Assembly: GCA_964344765.1 (NCBI GenBank)
Contig: CAYFOM010000030.1
Span: 1-55,388, forward strand
Length of the DNA: 55,388 nt
Reading direction: 5' to 3'
DNA from: JACNIZ01 sp964344765
GTDB lineage: Bacteria > Planctomycetota > UBA1135
Position numbers and translations under genes: made by a program. This document shows positions 25,640 to 34,594 of this stretch, piece by piece. The notes beneath the pieces are model-generated. The model saw only the letters and a program-made list of their open reading frames with translations, had not been told where the DNA came from and made no database searches. How positions within the stretch are numbered: the stretch's first letter is position 1; every line of letters begins with the position of its first letter.

Positions 25640-26474
25640 CATCGGCGAGCGCAATCTCGAACGCGCCGCTTTGGATGGATTCGTGGGCGCAGCGCACACC
25701 TTCATCAATGAGCTCAGCACCGCGTTGGAAGTCAAATAGGCCGATGCCTTTTAGCTGCGGTTCCAGTGTGACCGCTGGTTTGTGCACGGCGAGCTGATAG
25801 GAAGCCAGGCGGTATTGCAGGTGGGCAATGCTGTCACTTAGCGAAGAAAGCAAACGCGGTTCATCCTGCGGTTCGGGCGGCTTTGGCGACATCGCTTCAA
25901 AGGCCGCTTCGACCGGTGGCATGGAAGAAGAGTTCACGTTAACGGCGACAACCGGATACGGCCCCAATTGCGCGGCGGCTTCCACCGGCACCGGAGTGGA
26001 TACGCCACCATCGATTAGCCAACGGCCATCAATCAACACTGGCGTGAAGAACCCGGGGATTGCGTAGCTGGCACGAATGCACAACGCCAGATCACCTTCG
26101 CGCAAGCGCACCTCGTCGCCATTGCGTAACTCGGTAGCCACCGCAGTGAACGGAAGCGGTAGGTCTTCCACCCGACGATGCGCAGCCAAGCGGCGCAAAT
26201 AGGATTCGATTTTGCGTCCACCCATCAAGCCGCGAATTGGCATGCGGATGTCGACGAAGCGAAACATGCGCTTCAAATCGAGTTTGCGAATGAACTCTTC
26301 GTATGCATCCAGCGCTTCGGCGCAATAAAGACCGCCGACCACCGAGCCGATGCTGGTCCCGGCAACTCCACGAACCCGGTACCCGGTTTCTTCGAGCACT
26401 TTGATAATGCCGATATGAGCCAAGCCGCGGGCCCCACCGCCTCCAAGCGCAAGAATGATGTCGTGGTTTTTCAT
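25551..26474 (-). CDS. Patatin-like phospholipase (RssA/YchK type)
   Basis: A 307-residue serine hydrolase. Oxyanion loop GGGGARG (residues ~11-17), nucleophile elbow GTSIG and dyad aspartate in LIDGGVSTPVPV are all present. The bacterial RssA-like group has acyl-hydrolase activity, usually with unknown physiological lipid. ATG overlaps the upstream toroid gene stop (ATGA), so the two are co-translated. The last ~28 residues are read antisense to the adenosyltransferase gene and look unstructured. Confidence 0.88.
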   Translation of the reverse strand: MKNHDIILALGGGGARGLAHIGIIKVLEETGYRVRGVAGTSIGSVVGGLYCAEALDAYEEFIRKLDLKRMFRFVDIRMPIRGLMGGRKIESYLRRLAAHRRVEDLPLPFTAVATELRNGDEVRLREGDLALCIRASYAIPGFFTPVLIDGRWLIDGGVSTPVPVEAAAQLGPYPVVAVNVNSSSMPPVEAAFEAMSPKPPEPQDEPRLLSSLSDSIAHLQYRLASYQLAVHKPAVTLEPQLKGIGLFDFQRGAELIDEGVRCAHESIQSGAFEIALADATEQSKVAQERRPGGWLGGIGKTANRSSG

Positions 26475-28348
26475 TTGCAGAAGAATTCGATTTCGGAAAT
26501 TCCCCCTACGCCGCTGCTGCGGGATTGGTGTATGGAGGTGACTTCTAATTCAATTCTGCGAATTTTTTGCGATTTGCGAAAGGGAAAAATATATCCATTG
26601 CGCCAATCTTCCTGCGAAAATTCAATTTCTTGCGATTTGCTGCCGTTGATTTTTAAGCGCAGCCGTTGCGGCATCGCATAGCCATCCAAGCTTTGATCCG
26701 CCGGCAGCGCCGGAACAATGCGAATGCCGTCCGCGCGGAATGCTTTCTTCCATTTCGCCTGCCAAAGACGTTTGTTGTCGTCGCTTTTCCAACGCCACGC
26801 GGTGGCGTGACAGCGATCCAACGCCCACCCTGCACCGGCCGATCCGCCGAATGCCGAGCTTGCTTCAATCTCTATTTCCTTCGCTGCCCAACCCAACGGC
26901 TGCGCATGTTGATCGCGAAACCGAAGCTCCTGCGTGAATTGTTCATCCGCAATCCCGCTCACGTCTAAATCCACCGCAGCCGACTCCAGCCATTGCCAAT
27001 CTTCACCATCAGGCATCACCTCGATCCGCGCATGCAAAGTGTGTGCGCCATTCCCCGGCAGAGAGATCTGTCCGCCGAATCGATGGGGGACTAGCTGCCG
27101 GCAATCTTGCTGCCATTGTTCCTGGTCGCGGCTCAGGTCTAAAACCACCTCGCCATTCAGCATCCATTGCACACGGCGAATGCGAGCACTTTGCTCCTGC
27201 GGCCACCTCAAATCAGCCATCCACTCCGTGTCGAAGTTGGTGAGGAATACCGTGCACTGAGGCAAGCCACTTGCCGCAACCTGCACCCATGCACCTTCCG
27301 TGTTCGAAATCCATTTGCGCTGCCACAGCTGACTTTCTTCACCGCCGCCGCCACCGGTACTTGCCGTGGCACGCGACAGTGTGAGCAATGCAAACGCGGT
27401 ATTCATTTCCGGCTCACCTTTGGCGCTACTCCACGAACCGTTCTTGCGCTGCCGTTCCACGATGGCATCGGCAATTTGCGCATACCAATTGATTTGGCCC
27501 AAAGCCTTTTGATCGAGAATGGCCATCGCTCGTTCCACACCATAGCAGGCGTAGTAGAACCACCGATTCAACGGCGCGCGATTCATCGGCTGATCCAAAA
27601 ACCACTTCCCTTCCGCGCGGCTCAAAGACGTCGTCAGAACTTGTTGCAGTTGCTTTTGAACCTTTGGCTTCCATTCATTGCGTTGCAGTGCTTTCAAGCA
27701 ACAAGCTGCTCCGGCGATGCCGGCTAACACCATCGTCGAAGAAGGCTCTTGGTTAGGGTAATAGCCCCAACCGCCCATGTCGGCCATGTTGCGCACCATA
27801 AACTCCGACGTCTTCCCCCAGAAATCCTCATCGGTGTCAAAGCCAAATCGATCCAATGCTTCCAAACCGACCAAGCCGTATTGATGATTGGACAAATCCC
27901 CGGTCACATCGCGTCCGCGATTGGCTTCATAACTGAAGTACTGACGCGGCCCATAGTTCAGCACCTTCGCTGCGCGCTCAATTCGAGGTGCGTACTTCAC
28001 CGGGTCCATCGACGTCAAAAGCAAAACCCGCAACGCCGCGTCGTAAACATAAACCGGTTCGGCGCTGGCCAAAAAGTTCATGCTTAACTGAATCGCCGCG
28101 TGCTCCTTCGGCAAGCCGGATTTATACAGCGCATAACAAGCAAGCGCCGTCGTGCCACCTGGATAGGCCTCGTGCCCGGCCATGCGCCACGACCCATCCG
28201 CGTATTGGCGCGGCAGCAAATACTCAACTCCGCGCACGATCGCCGCATCCACCTGCTCGGCTCGGGTTTTCTCCTCCATGCCGAGCCCGGAACTTGCACC
28301 CACTAGCCACACAGCCCACAGCAAAACCCATCCCGTCCACCCCTTCAT
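26471..28348 (-). CDS. Exported terpene-cyclase/prenyltransferase toroid protein
   Basis: A 625-residue protein with a signal peptide. Residues ~25-330 contain QW-like alpha/alpha-toroid repeats: RQYADGSWRM, GGTTALACYALYKSG, DMGGWGYYPNQEPSST, RQRKNGSWSS. These resemble squalene-hopene cyclase-like domains. The DxDD catalytic motif of hopene cyclases was not seen, so a binding or scaffold role is more likely. The C-terminal ~290 residues are beta rich and unfamiliar. ATG 28348 follows a GGAGAG site; ATG 28360 is an alternative. It is coupled to the patatin gene by ATGA, suggesting a joint lipid-related function (inference). Confidence 0.75.
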   Translation of the reverse strand: MKGWTGWVLLWAVWLVGASSGLGMEEKTRAEQVDAAIVRGVEYLLPRQYADGSWRMAGHEAYPGGTTALACYALYKSGLPKEHAAIQLSMNFLASAEPVYVYDAALRVLLLTSMDPVKYAPRIERAAKVLNYGPRQYFSYEANRGRDVTGDLSNHQYGLVGLEALDRFGFDTDEDFWGKTSEFMVRNMADMGGWGYYPNQEPSSTMVLAGIAGAACCLKALQRNEWKPKVQKQLQQVLTTSLSRAEGKWFLDQPMNRAPLNRWFYYACYGVERAMAILDQKALGQINWYAQIADAIVERQRKNGSWSSAKGEPEMNTAFALLTLSRATASTGGGGGEESQLWQRKWISNTEGAWVQVAASGLPQCTVFLTNFDTEWMADLRWPQEQSARIRRVQWMLNGEVVLDLSRDQEQWQQDCRQLVPHRFGGQISLPGNGAHTLHARIEVMPDGEDWQWLESAAVDLDVSGIADEQFTQELRFRDQHAQPLGWAAKEIEIEASSAFGGSAGAGWALDRCHATAWRWKSDDNKRLWQAKWKKAFRADGIRIVPALPADQSLDGYAMPQRLRLKINGSKSQEIEFSQEDWRNGYIFPFRKSQKIRRIELEVTSIHQSRSSGVGGISEIEFFCK

Positions 28349-28422
28349 GTCACTCTCCATTCCCGTTCACAGTGAAGACGGAAAGCCACGCGAAAGGTAA
28401 CAACAAAGTATGATTCGGGCCG

Positions 28423-29217
28423 ATGTCGTCCGAGCCAGACCTCTACGAAGAAATCGTCCGCATGCGACGACTGGGCCAGCCTGCCGCGCTGTGCACGGTG
28501 CTGCTCGCCAAAGGCAGCACTCCGGGCAAGGACGCAATGAAAATGCTGGTCCGCGGCGACGGCAGCACCGTCGGCTCGGTTGGCGGCGGCTGCGTCGAGG
28601 CCGACACCATTCAAATGGCGCTCGAGTCCATCCGCACCGGCGCCGCGCAAACCCAAAGCTTCCGCCTCAATCAGAAGGACCTACCCGAGTCCGGCCTGAT
28701 CTGCGGCGGACAAGTCACCATTCTGGTTGAATCCGTGGTTCCACCCGTCCTCGTTTTGTTCGGCGGCGGTCACGTCGGCGCCGCCTCGGTGCGCGTGGCC
28801 CACGAAGCCGGTTTCCGTGTCATCCTCTGCGACGACCGACCCGAGTACGCCAGCCCCGAATCCCATCCGCTTGCCGATGAGGTTTACGCCGGATCCTGGC
28901 GCGAGGCCGTCGAGCGCATCGCTCCGGCGCAAAATCACTACCTAGTCGTCGCCACCCGCGGCCACCACGACGACGCCGAAGTACTGCGAGCAGTTCACGC
29001 AAGCGACTGCAAGCCTCTTTACCTAGGCATGTTAGGGTCGAAAGCCAAGGCCGCCACCCTGCATAGACTACTCGAAGACGAAGGCGTGCCGGCCGACTGG
29101 CTGACCCAGGTCCGCACCCCAATCGGCCTTCCCATCGGCGGAAAATCGGCCGGAGAGATTGCCGTTTCGCTGGTTGCCGAGCTGATTCAAATCCGCCACC
29201 AGGCCGCCGCCAAATAG
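28423..29217 (+). CDS. XdhC/CoxI-family molybdoenzyme maturation protein
   Basis: A 264-residue protein with the N-terminal XdhC_CoxI domain (AALCTVLLAKGSTPGK, then VGSVGGGCVEAD) and a C-terminal Rossmann domain (VLFGGGHVGAASVRVAHEAGF, then VVATRGHHDDAEVL and LGMLGSKAKA). XdhC proteins bind the molybdenum cofactor and help insert its sulfurated form into xanthine-dehydrogenase-type enzymes. The target enzyme is not in this window. TATGAT at 28409-28414 ends 8 nt before the ATG. Confidence 0.9.
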   Translation: MSSEPDLYEEIVRMRRLGQPAALCTVLLAKGSTPGKDAMKMLVRGDGSTVGSVGGGCVEADTIQMALESIRTGAAQTQSFRLNQKDLPESGLICGGQVTILVESVVPPVLVLFGGGHVGAASVRVAHEAGFRVILCDDRPEYASPESHPLADEVYAGSWREAVERIAPAQNHYLVVATRGHHDDAEVLRAVHASDCKPLYLGMLGSKAKAATLHRLLEDEGVPADWLTQVRTPIGLPIGGKSAGEIAVSLVAELIQIRHQAAAK

Positions 29218-29255
29218 CCTGATTTCGCCGCCAAAAGCCGTCACCAGGCCCCGGT

Positions 29256-29285
29256 TTGACGGTATTCCGGGCACCGGGCTATCCT
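29256..29285 (+). promoter_or_regulatory. Promoter of the TPR protein gene
   Basis: TTGACG (29256-29261) and TATCCT (29280-29285), 18-bp spacer, lie 46 bp before the ATG at 29332. The -35 is nearly consensus, so this is one of the better promoters in the window. Confidence 0.5.
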
Positions 29286-29331
29286 GTCAGGCCCCTACGC
29301 GCGACCAACCGCTGTAAAACCGTTTTCCCCA

Positions 29332-30435
29332 ATGCTGTCCGCCCTCACTGCAACCCTGATGCTCGCCTTCGCGGCGGCACCGCAAAACGAGCTTGAATTG
29401 ACCTCCGGCAAGGTGCTGAAGGTCAAGCGCATCAAGTCGGAAACCTACAAGGAAGTCACCTACCAAACCATGGGTGGCGGCGACAGCAAGAAGGATTCAG
29501 GCGACATCATCGAGATTCGCCACGACCTGACGCCGAAGCCGCTCGACGGTTACGCCGTCGCTATCGAGCGCATGGAAGAAGGCGCCTTCCGCGATGCCGT
29601 GCCGCTGTTCCGCGCCGTGCTCGCCGATGACCGCCTGCTGAAGCGCTCGTCATACGCTTGGGTCAAGCAGCACTCCTTGTTCCGTCAAGCCAAGTGCATG
29701 TTTGCCCTCGCCGATATGACTGGCGTAGCCAACACCGTCGACCAGCTGCTGAAGGACGTGCCCGACACCTTCTTCTATGCACCGGCTTTGATGATGAAGG
29801 CTGAAGCCATGGTGCTGGCCGAAAAGGACTCGGAGGCCAAGAAGGTATTCGAGCAACTCATTGCCGACGTCGCCAGCAAGGGTTTGCCCGAGCGTTGGTC
29901 GCGGGAAGCGGAATTGGGTCTGACCTTGCTCGATAAGAGCTTGTCGGGCAAAGCCAAAGAACGCGCCCTTGCCGGAATTGCCGAAAAGAACAGCTCCAAG
30001 TTCCCGACCGTAGCCAGCCGTGCCAACGTGGAAGTCGGCAACGTAATGGTGCAGTCTAAGGAGTACGACAAAGCGCAGCGCTTCTTCGAGCGCATCGTGC
30101 GTTCCGGTCAAGCCGACGCGTCGACTCTTGCTGCTGCTTACGCCGGCCTCGGCGACTGCCACTACTACCGCGCGATGGGCATGGAAAGCGATCCGCAGGC
30201 GCGCCGCGAAGAATTCAAACAGGCTGCCAAGAACCACCTGCGCGTGATCGTGATGTACAAAGAAGCCGTCGGCTTGGTGCCGCGCTGCTTGTACTTCGCT
30301 GCCCAAGGCATGCTGCAAACCGGTCTACCGGAAGCCTCACAAAACTTCACGCAACTGGCTAGCCGCCTGAAGCGTGTTTACCCCAACTCCCCGTGGTGGA
30401 AGCGACTGGCCAAGGAACGCAACTTGCGCATGTAA
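29332..30435 (+). CDS. Exported tetratricopeptide-like repeat protein
   Basis: A 367-residue protein with a short signal peptide (MLSALTATLMLAFAAAPQ). A small N-terminal beta domain (LELTSGKVLKVKRIKSETYK) is followed by helical hairpins with TPR character: AVPLFRAVLADDRLL, AKKVFEQLIADVASK, AQRFFERIVRSGQADASTLAAAYAGLGDCHY. TPRs mediate protein-protein contacts in the periplasm. The gene is flanked by its own promoter and a 12-bp-stem terminator, so it is monocistronic. Confidence 0.75.
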   Translation: MLSALTATLMLAFAAAPQNELELTSGKVLKVKRIKSETYKEVTYQTMGGGDSKKDSGDIIEIRHDLTPKPLDGYAVAIERMEEGAFRDAVPLFRAVLADDRLLKRSSYAWVKQHSLFRQAKCMFALADMTGVANTVDQLLKDVPDTFFYAPALMMKAEAMVLAEKDSEAKKVFEQLIADVASKGLPERWSREAELGLTLLDKSLSGKAKERALAGIAEKNSSKFPTVASRANVEVGNVMVQSKEYDKAQRFFERIVRSGQADASTLAAAYAGLGDCHYYRAMGMESDPQARREEFKQAAKNHLRVIVMYKEAVGLVPRCLYFAAQGMLQTGLPEASQNFTQLASRLKRVYPNSPWWKRLAKERNLRM

Positions 30436-30459
30436 GTGCAAGACCCCGACGTCAGCCCA

Positions 30460-30497
30460 GCGGGCGCGAGACTAGATCTCGCGCCCGCTTTTTTTTA
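30460..30497 (+). terminator. Strong intrinsic terminator after the TPR gene
   Basis: A 12-bp perfect GC-rich stem (30460-30471 with 30477-30488, loop CTAGA) is followed by eight T residues. It isolates the TPR gene from the sigma factor gene downstream. Confidence 0.92.
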
Positions 30498-30591
30498 TCC
30501 ACACTTTCCAGAGTTCTCCCCAGTTCCACACGTGTAACTCTTTGGCGATTGCCCCGTCTAGTCTGATGCCGGGGGAGCCGGCGACTTGAAC

Positions 30592-31113
30592 ATGGAATGT
30601 GAATATCGAGAGTGGTCGGCGCAATTGCAGCGCTACTTGTTAGCTAGGCTGGGGGATCCCGAGCTGGCTGAGGAAATCGTGCAAGAAGCGTTGTTTCGCT
30701 TGTTGTGTAAACGCAGCGAAGGCAAGAAGATCGCCAATCCACGCGCTTGGTTGTTCCAGACAGTCCGCAACTTGGCCGTCGACGTGGTGCGAGCGAACTT
30801 GCCGATGTCGCTGGGCTTAGAAGCGATGTCCAAGCTGCCGGACCCGGCTTCGGTTCCGGGCGACACCGAGATCCTGCAAACGCGAGTCGGCGAGGCCGGT
30901 CGCCGCGAACTTTTGGATCTGCTTCCCGACGTTATGGAAAAGCTGCCGGAAGAGGATCGCAATGCTCTAGTTGCGCGATACCGCTACGGAGTTAGTTGCC
31001 GCAAGATGGCCGCGCTGGCTGGAATCAGCTTGGGCAATGCCAAAGTGCGGCTATATCGGGCACGGAAACGAGTGCGCAAAGTGTTGGAATCCGAACTTCG
31101 AGGTCAGGCGTAG
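30592..31113 (+). CDS. ECF-type RNA polymerase sigma factor
   Basis: A 173-residue sigma factor. Region 2 is visible as RYLLARLGDPELAEEIVQEA and PRAWLFQTVRNLAVDVVR, region 4 as LLPDVMEKLPEEDRNALVARY and GVSCRKMAALAGISLGNAKVR. ATG 30592 is preferred to TTG 30586; GGGGGA lies about 15 nt upstream. The next gene starts 2 bp after its stop and encodes a membrane-anchored protein with no recognisable anti-sigma (zinc-finger or ASD) domain. Confidence 0.9.
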   Translation: MECEYREWSAQLQRYLLARLGDPELAEEIVQEALFRLLCKRSEGKKIANPRAWLFQTVRNLAVDVVRANLPMSLGLEAMSKLPDPASVPGDTEILQTRVGEAGRRELLDLLPDVMEKLPEEDRNALVARYRYGVSCRKMAALAGISLGNAKVRLYRARKRVRKVLESELRGQA

Positions 31114-31115
31114 GG

Positions 31116-32213
31116 ATGAGTCGTTGGCTCGCGATTGCACTCATCGTTTGGTTTTTAAGCTTGGAATGGCGGTTGGTGAAAACCCCCAGTCCAACTCAGG
31201 CGCCGATGCCTGCGAACCTGAGCCGGCATTCCGATCCGCCTCAGCCTCGGCGTCTGCCTTCTTTGCCGCCGAAGATGGAATCCTTGGAGCGCCAATTTTC
31301 TTTTGCCAAGTTCAAAATCAAACACCTGAATGATGGAGGCCTCGGCGGCAAGAGTTGGCGGCTGCAAGAAGCGGTTTTGGCTTGTCGCGCGGTAAATATT
31401 TACTGGCCGCAGGAAGGTGCGATCCAAGCCGAGGCTGCCTACCGCGAAGGCGAGTTGTGGTTGCGACTCGAGGAGCCGGGCGACGCGACCGGTGCTTTTC
31501 AAACCTGCAGGGACGCGGCGAGCGGAGTTGCGGGTTGTGCTTTTGGTGCCCGCGCGCAATTGCAGCTAGCTCACATCGACCGCCGTGCGAATCGTTTTGC
31601 CAAGGCGGTGCATCAGTACAAACAACTGGCTGTCGACCCGTCGGCCACGCTGCGCCATCGGAACGATGCTTTGGAGTGGCAAGGAAGATGTTGGTTAGCG
31701 ATGGGGCAGGTCAAGCTCGCCGCCCAGGCGTTTGCGGAATGGCGTGGCCAATGCGAGGGTCCGCTGGAGGAGGTACGTGCGACGGATTGGCAAGCATTGG
31801 CCATGCTGCGCGGCGGCGAAATTACCGAAGCCGAAATCCTTCTCAGTGCTCTGCAAAGCCGATTGCGGGCGGCAAGCTTAGAGCCCACTCCAGAAGGTCG
31901 CGAGCTATTTGAGGCGTTGGGGCGAATCCGCGCCGACGTGCGGCTACGCGCGATTCGCCAATTCGGCGAAGACCATGGCCACCGCCAGGTGGTCGGTATG
32001 ACTCATCGACAAGCGGAATCGAGCAATGCCCAGCTGCTCGGCGAGTTCGGCGGTACGACCCGACACGTGGATTTGCGGCGCAACCTTGCCGTCGGAAATC
32101 ACTTCGATCTCGTCGAAGGCGACGCCGTCGGTCCAGCCGGTACCGAGGCTTTTCATCAGCGCTTCCTTCGCGGCAAAACGGGCGGCGAAGTGCACCGCGG
32201 GTTCGCTGCGTGA
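31116..32213 (+). CDS. Membrane-anchored TPR-like protein with extended C-terminus
   Basis: A 365-residue protein with one N-terminal membrane helix (WLAIALIVWFLSL), a proline-rich linker and helical repeats with TPR character (EAAYREGELWLRLEEPGDAT, RFAKAVHQYKQLAVDP, DALEWQGRCWLAMGQ). It is translated right behind the ECF sigma gene, so it may regulate or serve it. The last ~90 codons (from 31944) lie antisense to acpS and encode Arg/His/Gly-rich sequence unlike the rest. This suggests the ancestral stop was lost, or that the assembly has an error. Confidence 0.65.
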   Translation: MSRWLAIALIVWFLSLEWRLVKTPSPTQAPMPANLSRHSDPPQPRRLPSLPPKMESLERQFSFAKFKIKHLNDGGLGGKSWRLQEAVLACRAVNIYWPQEGAIQAEAAYREGELWLRLEEPGDATGAFQTCRDAASGVAGCAFGARAQLQLAHIDRRANRFAKAVHQYKQLAVDPSATLRHRNDALEWQGRCWLAMGQVKLAAQAFAEWRGQCEGPLEEVRATDWQALAMLRGGEITEAEILLSALQSRLRAASLEPTPEGRELFEALGRIRADVRLRAIRQFGEDHGHRQVVGMTHRQAESSNAQLLGEFGGTTRHVDLRRNLAVGNHFDLVEGDAVGPAGTEAFHQRFLRGKTGGEVHRGFAA

Positions 32214-32354
32214 CTGGCATTCGTCCCATTCGGCGGTGGTGAACACACGCTCACGCATGCGTTTTTCACTGCGCTCCAAGCTGCCGGCGAAGCGGGCGAC
32301 GTCGACCAGGTCGATGCCGATGCCGGGCGCGGAATCGGGGAGCTGCGGGAACAT
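31944..32354 (-). CDS. acpS: Holo-[acyl-carrier-protein] synthase
   Basis: A 136-residue 4'-phosphopantetheinyl transferase that activates acyl carrier protein for fatty-acid synthesis. Motifs: GIGIDLVDVARF at the N-terminus, then RFAAKEALMKSLGTG and LSMSHTDHLAVAMV. The first two contain the Mg2+ ligands Asp and Glu. ATG 32354 was chosen; a TTG 24 nt earlier is in frame. Divergent from the helicase gene with 56 bp between, and overlapped antisense by 270 bp of the TPR-like gene. Confidence 0.94.
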   Translation of the reverse strand: MFPQLPDSAPGIGIDLVDVARFAGSLERSEKRMRERVFTTAEWDECQSRSEPAVHFAARFAAKEALMKSLGTGWTDGVAFDEIEVISDGKVAPQIHVSGRTAELAEQLGIARFRLSMSHTDHLAVAMVFAELANRA

Positions 32355-32410
32355 GAGGCAAGCATAGCGTCGCTGCAATTCCGCTTCGGCTCAGGCACAA
32401 TAGAGGGCTC

Positions 32411-34567
32411 ATGACCGCCGCCATTTTGGAAGGACTCAACCCGGCCCAGAGCGAGGCCGTCAACCACTTTGATGGGCCGCTGCTCATCTTGGCGGGCGCG
32501 GGTACCGGCAAGACGCGCACGATTACGCGGCGGGTGGCGCATTTAGTGTGCAATCAGCAGGTGCCGCCTGGGCGGATTTTGGCGATTACCTTCACCAATA
32601 AGGCGGCGCGGGAAATGCGCAATCGCATCGCCGAGTGGGTTCCGCACACCGGCATTTGGGTGGGTACTTTTCACGCCACCTGCGCGCGCATGTTGCGTCA
32701 AGACGCCGAGGTCATCGGCCGCACGCGCAACTTCTCGATCATGGACACCGATGACCGACGCAAAATGCTGCGCCAGATCATCAAGGATCAAGGTTGGGAT
32801 TTGACCGTTTATAAGCCGCGCAAAATCGAGCAGTTCATTTCAAGCTGGAAGCAGAAAAGCATGGGGCCGGAGGCGGCCGGCGAAGAGGCGTCGTTATTTG
32901 GATTGGAGCTTGAACGTGCGGCGTTGGTTTACGCGCAATATGAAAAGCAGTTGTTCAAGTCGGACGGCCTTGATTTTGATGACCTGCTGCTGAAGGGATT
33001 GGAACTGGTGCAGAAAGACGCTTCAGGCGCGCGCAATTGGGTGGACCGTTTCGAACACATCTTGGTCGATGAATACCAAGACACCAACGACTTGCAGTAT
33101 CAGTTCGTCAAGCTGCTGTCGGCGGCCCATAACAACTTGGCGGTTTGCGGCGATCCGGATCAATCGATTTATCGATGGCGCGGTGCCGACATCGGCAACA
33201 TTCTGCGTTTTGAGCAAGACTTCCCGGGTACGCGCACCATTCGGCTCGAACAGAACTATCGCTCGGTCGGCAATGTGCTGAAGGCGGCGCAGCATGTGAT
33301 TCGCAACAACCGTTCTCGCAAGGAAAAAGATCTGTTCACCGATCGCGAAGACGGTCCGGCGCTGAACTTGCAGGATGCGCCAACCGAAGACGCGGAAGCC
33401 GAAGCCATCGCCCGCGTCGTTGCGCGCTGGTCGCAGCAGGATTCGCCCATGCGCGAAATCGCGGTGTTCTACCGCACCAACGCCTGTTCGCGTGCATTAG
33501 AAGCGGCGTTTACTCGCCAACAGATTCCCTACCAAGTAGTGGGCGGTCTGTCCTTCTTCGAACGCCGCGAAATCAAAGACATGATGGCTTATTCGCGCCT
33601 GCTGATTAATCCGCGCGACGAGGTGTCGGCGCTGCGGGTCATCAACGTGCCGCCGCGCGGAATTGGCGAAACCAGCGTCGGTCGTATTCGTGCCGCCGCC
33701 GAGGAACATGAAGAGTCGGTGCTGCATGTGCTGCGACGCGAAGAGGTGCGCACTGCGTTGCGCGGACCGGCCAAAAAAGGAGCGCTGAACTTTTTGAAAG
33801 TAGTGTTCAGCGCGCATGACAAAATCGAATCGGCCGAAGATGCGATTCGCACCATCATGGATCGCGTCGGCTATCGGCGCTTTGCCGACAGTTTGACGGC
33901 AACCGAGGACGTCGACCGTGGCGAGAACTTAGATGAACTACTTGCCTTCGCCGCCGAGTACGACGCGCGGGAAGGCGGCGGTTTGCAGGGTTTCCTGGAA
34001 GAGATTTCGTTGCTGACCGACGTCGACCGCTGGGAAGACGAGGCCGAACGGGTTTCGTTGATGACCGTGCATGCAGCGAAGGGTTTGGAATTCGATCGCG
34101 TCGCTGTGGTTGGTTTGGAAGAAGGCTTGTTCCCGCATGCGCGGTCCTTCGAAGAAGACGAAGGCTTGGAAGAAGAGCGGCGCTTGTTCTACGTTGCGCT
34201 CACTCGCGCGCGCGAAGAACTGTGTTTGAGTCATTGCCGCATGCGCTTCCGCACCGGCGCGCCTGGGCCGCAATCGCCGTCGCGCTTCCTCGATGAGTTG
34301 CCGGAAGGGGTTTTGCCGGATCACCAGTTCAGCCAAGAGCTCGCCGAGCAACACTTCGACGAAGGTCCAAGCCTCGACGATTACGCCAGCGACGAAGACG
34401 ACGAACTGCGCCCCGGCGATTTGGTTGCCCACCGCGTTTTCGGTGAGGGAACTGTGCAGCGCGTACTGGGCAGCGGCATCAACCAACGGCTGGTCGTTTT
34501 ATTCGACGACAGCCAGCAGGAACGAACCCTGCTTTCGGCCTACGCGATGCTCGAGAAACTGGTCTAA
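32411..34567 (+). CDS. PcrA/UvrD-type SF1 DNA helicase
   Basis: A 718-residue 3'-5' DNA helicase of repair and replication restart. Q-motif LNPAQSEAV, Walker A AGAGTGKT, motif Ia TFTNKAAREM, motif II VDEYQDTN, motif III GDPDQSIYRWRGA, motif IV RLEQNYRS, motif V VHAAKGLEFD and motif VI VALTRAREEL are all present in order. The C-terminus ends in the UvrD/PcrA Tudor-like module (DLVAHRVFGEGTVQRVLG), which in PcrA contacts RNA polymerase. A weak CACAAT sits 9 nt before the ATG. Confidence 0.95.
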   Translation: MTAAILEGLNPAQSEAVNHFDGPLLILAGAGTGKTRTITRRVAHLVCNQQVPPGRILAITFTNKAAREMRNRIAEWVPHTGIWVGTFHATCARMLRQDAEVIGRTRNFSIMDTDDRRKMLRQIIKDQGWDLTVYKPRKIEQFISSWKQKSMGPEAAGEEASLFGLELERAALVYAQYEKQLFKSDGLDFDDLLLKGLELVQKDASGARNWVDRFEHILVDEYQDTNDLQYQFVKLLSAAHNNLAVCGDPDQSIYRWRGADIGNILRFEQDFPGTRTIRLEQNYRSVGNVLKAAQHVIRNNRSRKEKDLFTDREDGPALNLQDAPTEDAEAEAIARVVARWSQQDSPMREIAVFYRTNACSRALEAAFTRQQIPYQVVGGLSFFERREIKDMMAYSRLLINPRDEVSALRVINVPPRGIGETSVGRIRAAAEEHEESVLHVLRREEVRTALRGPAKKGALNFLKVVFSAHDKIESAEDAIRTIMDRVGYRRFADSLTATEDVDRGENLDELLAFAAEYDAREGGGLQGFLEEISLLTDVDRWEDEAERVSLMTVHAAKGLEFDRVAVVGLEEGLFPHARSFEEDEGLEEERRLFYVALTRAREELCLSHCRMRFRTGAPGPQSPSRFLDELPEGVLPDHQFSQELAEQHFDEGPSLDDYASDEDDELRPGDLVAHRVFGEGTVQRVLGSGINQRLVVLFDDSQQERTLLSAYAMLEKLV

Positions 34568-34594
34568 TTCCCTCTGGCCCCTGACCGAACTCCC

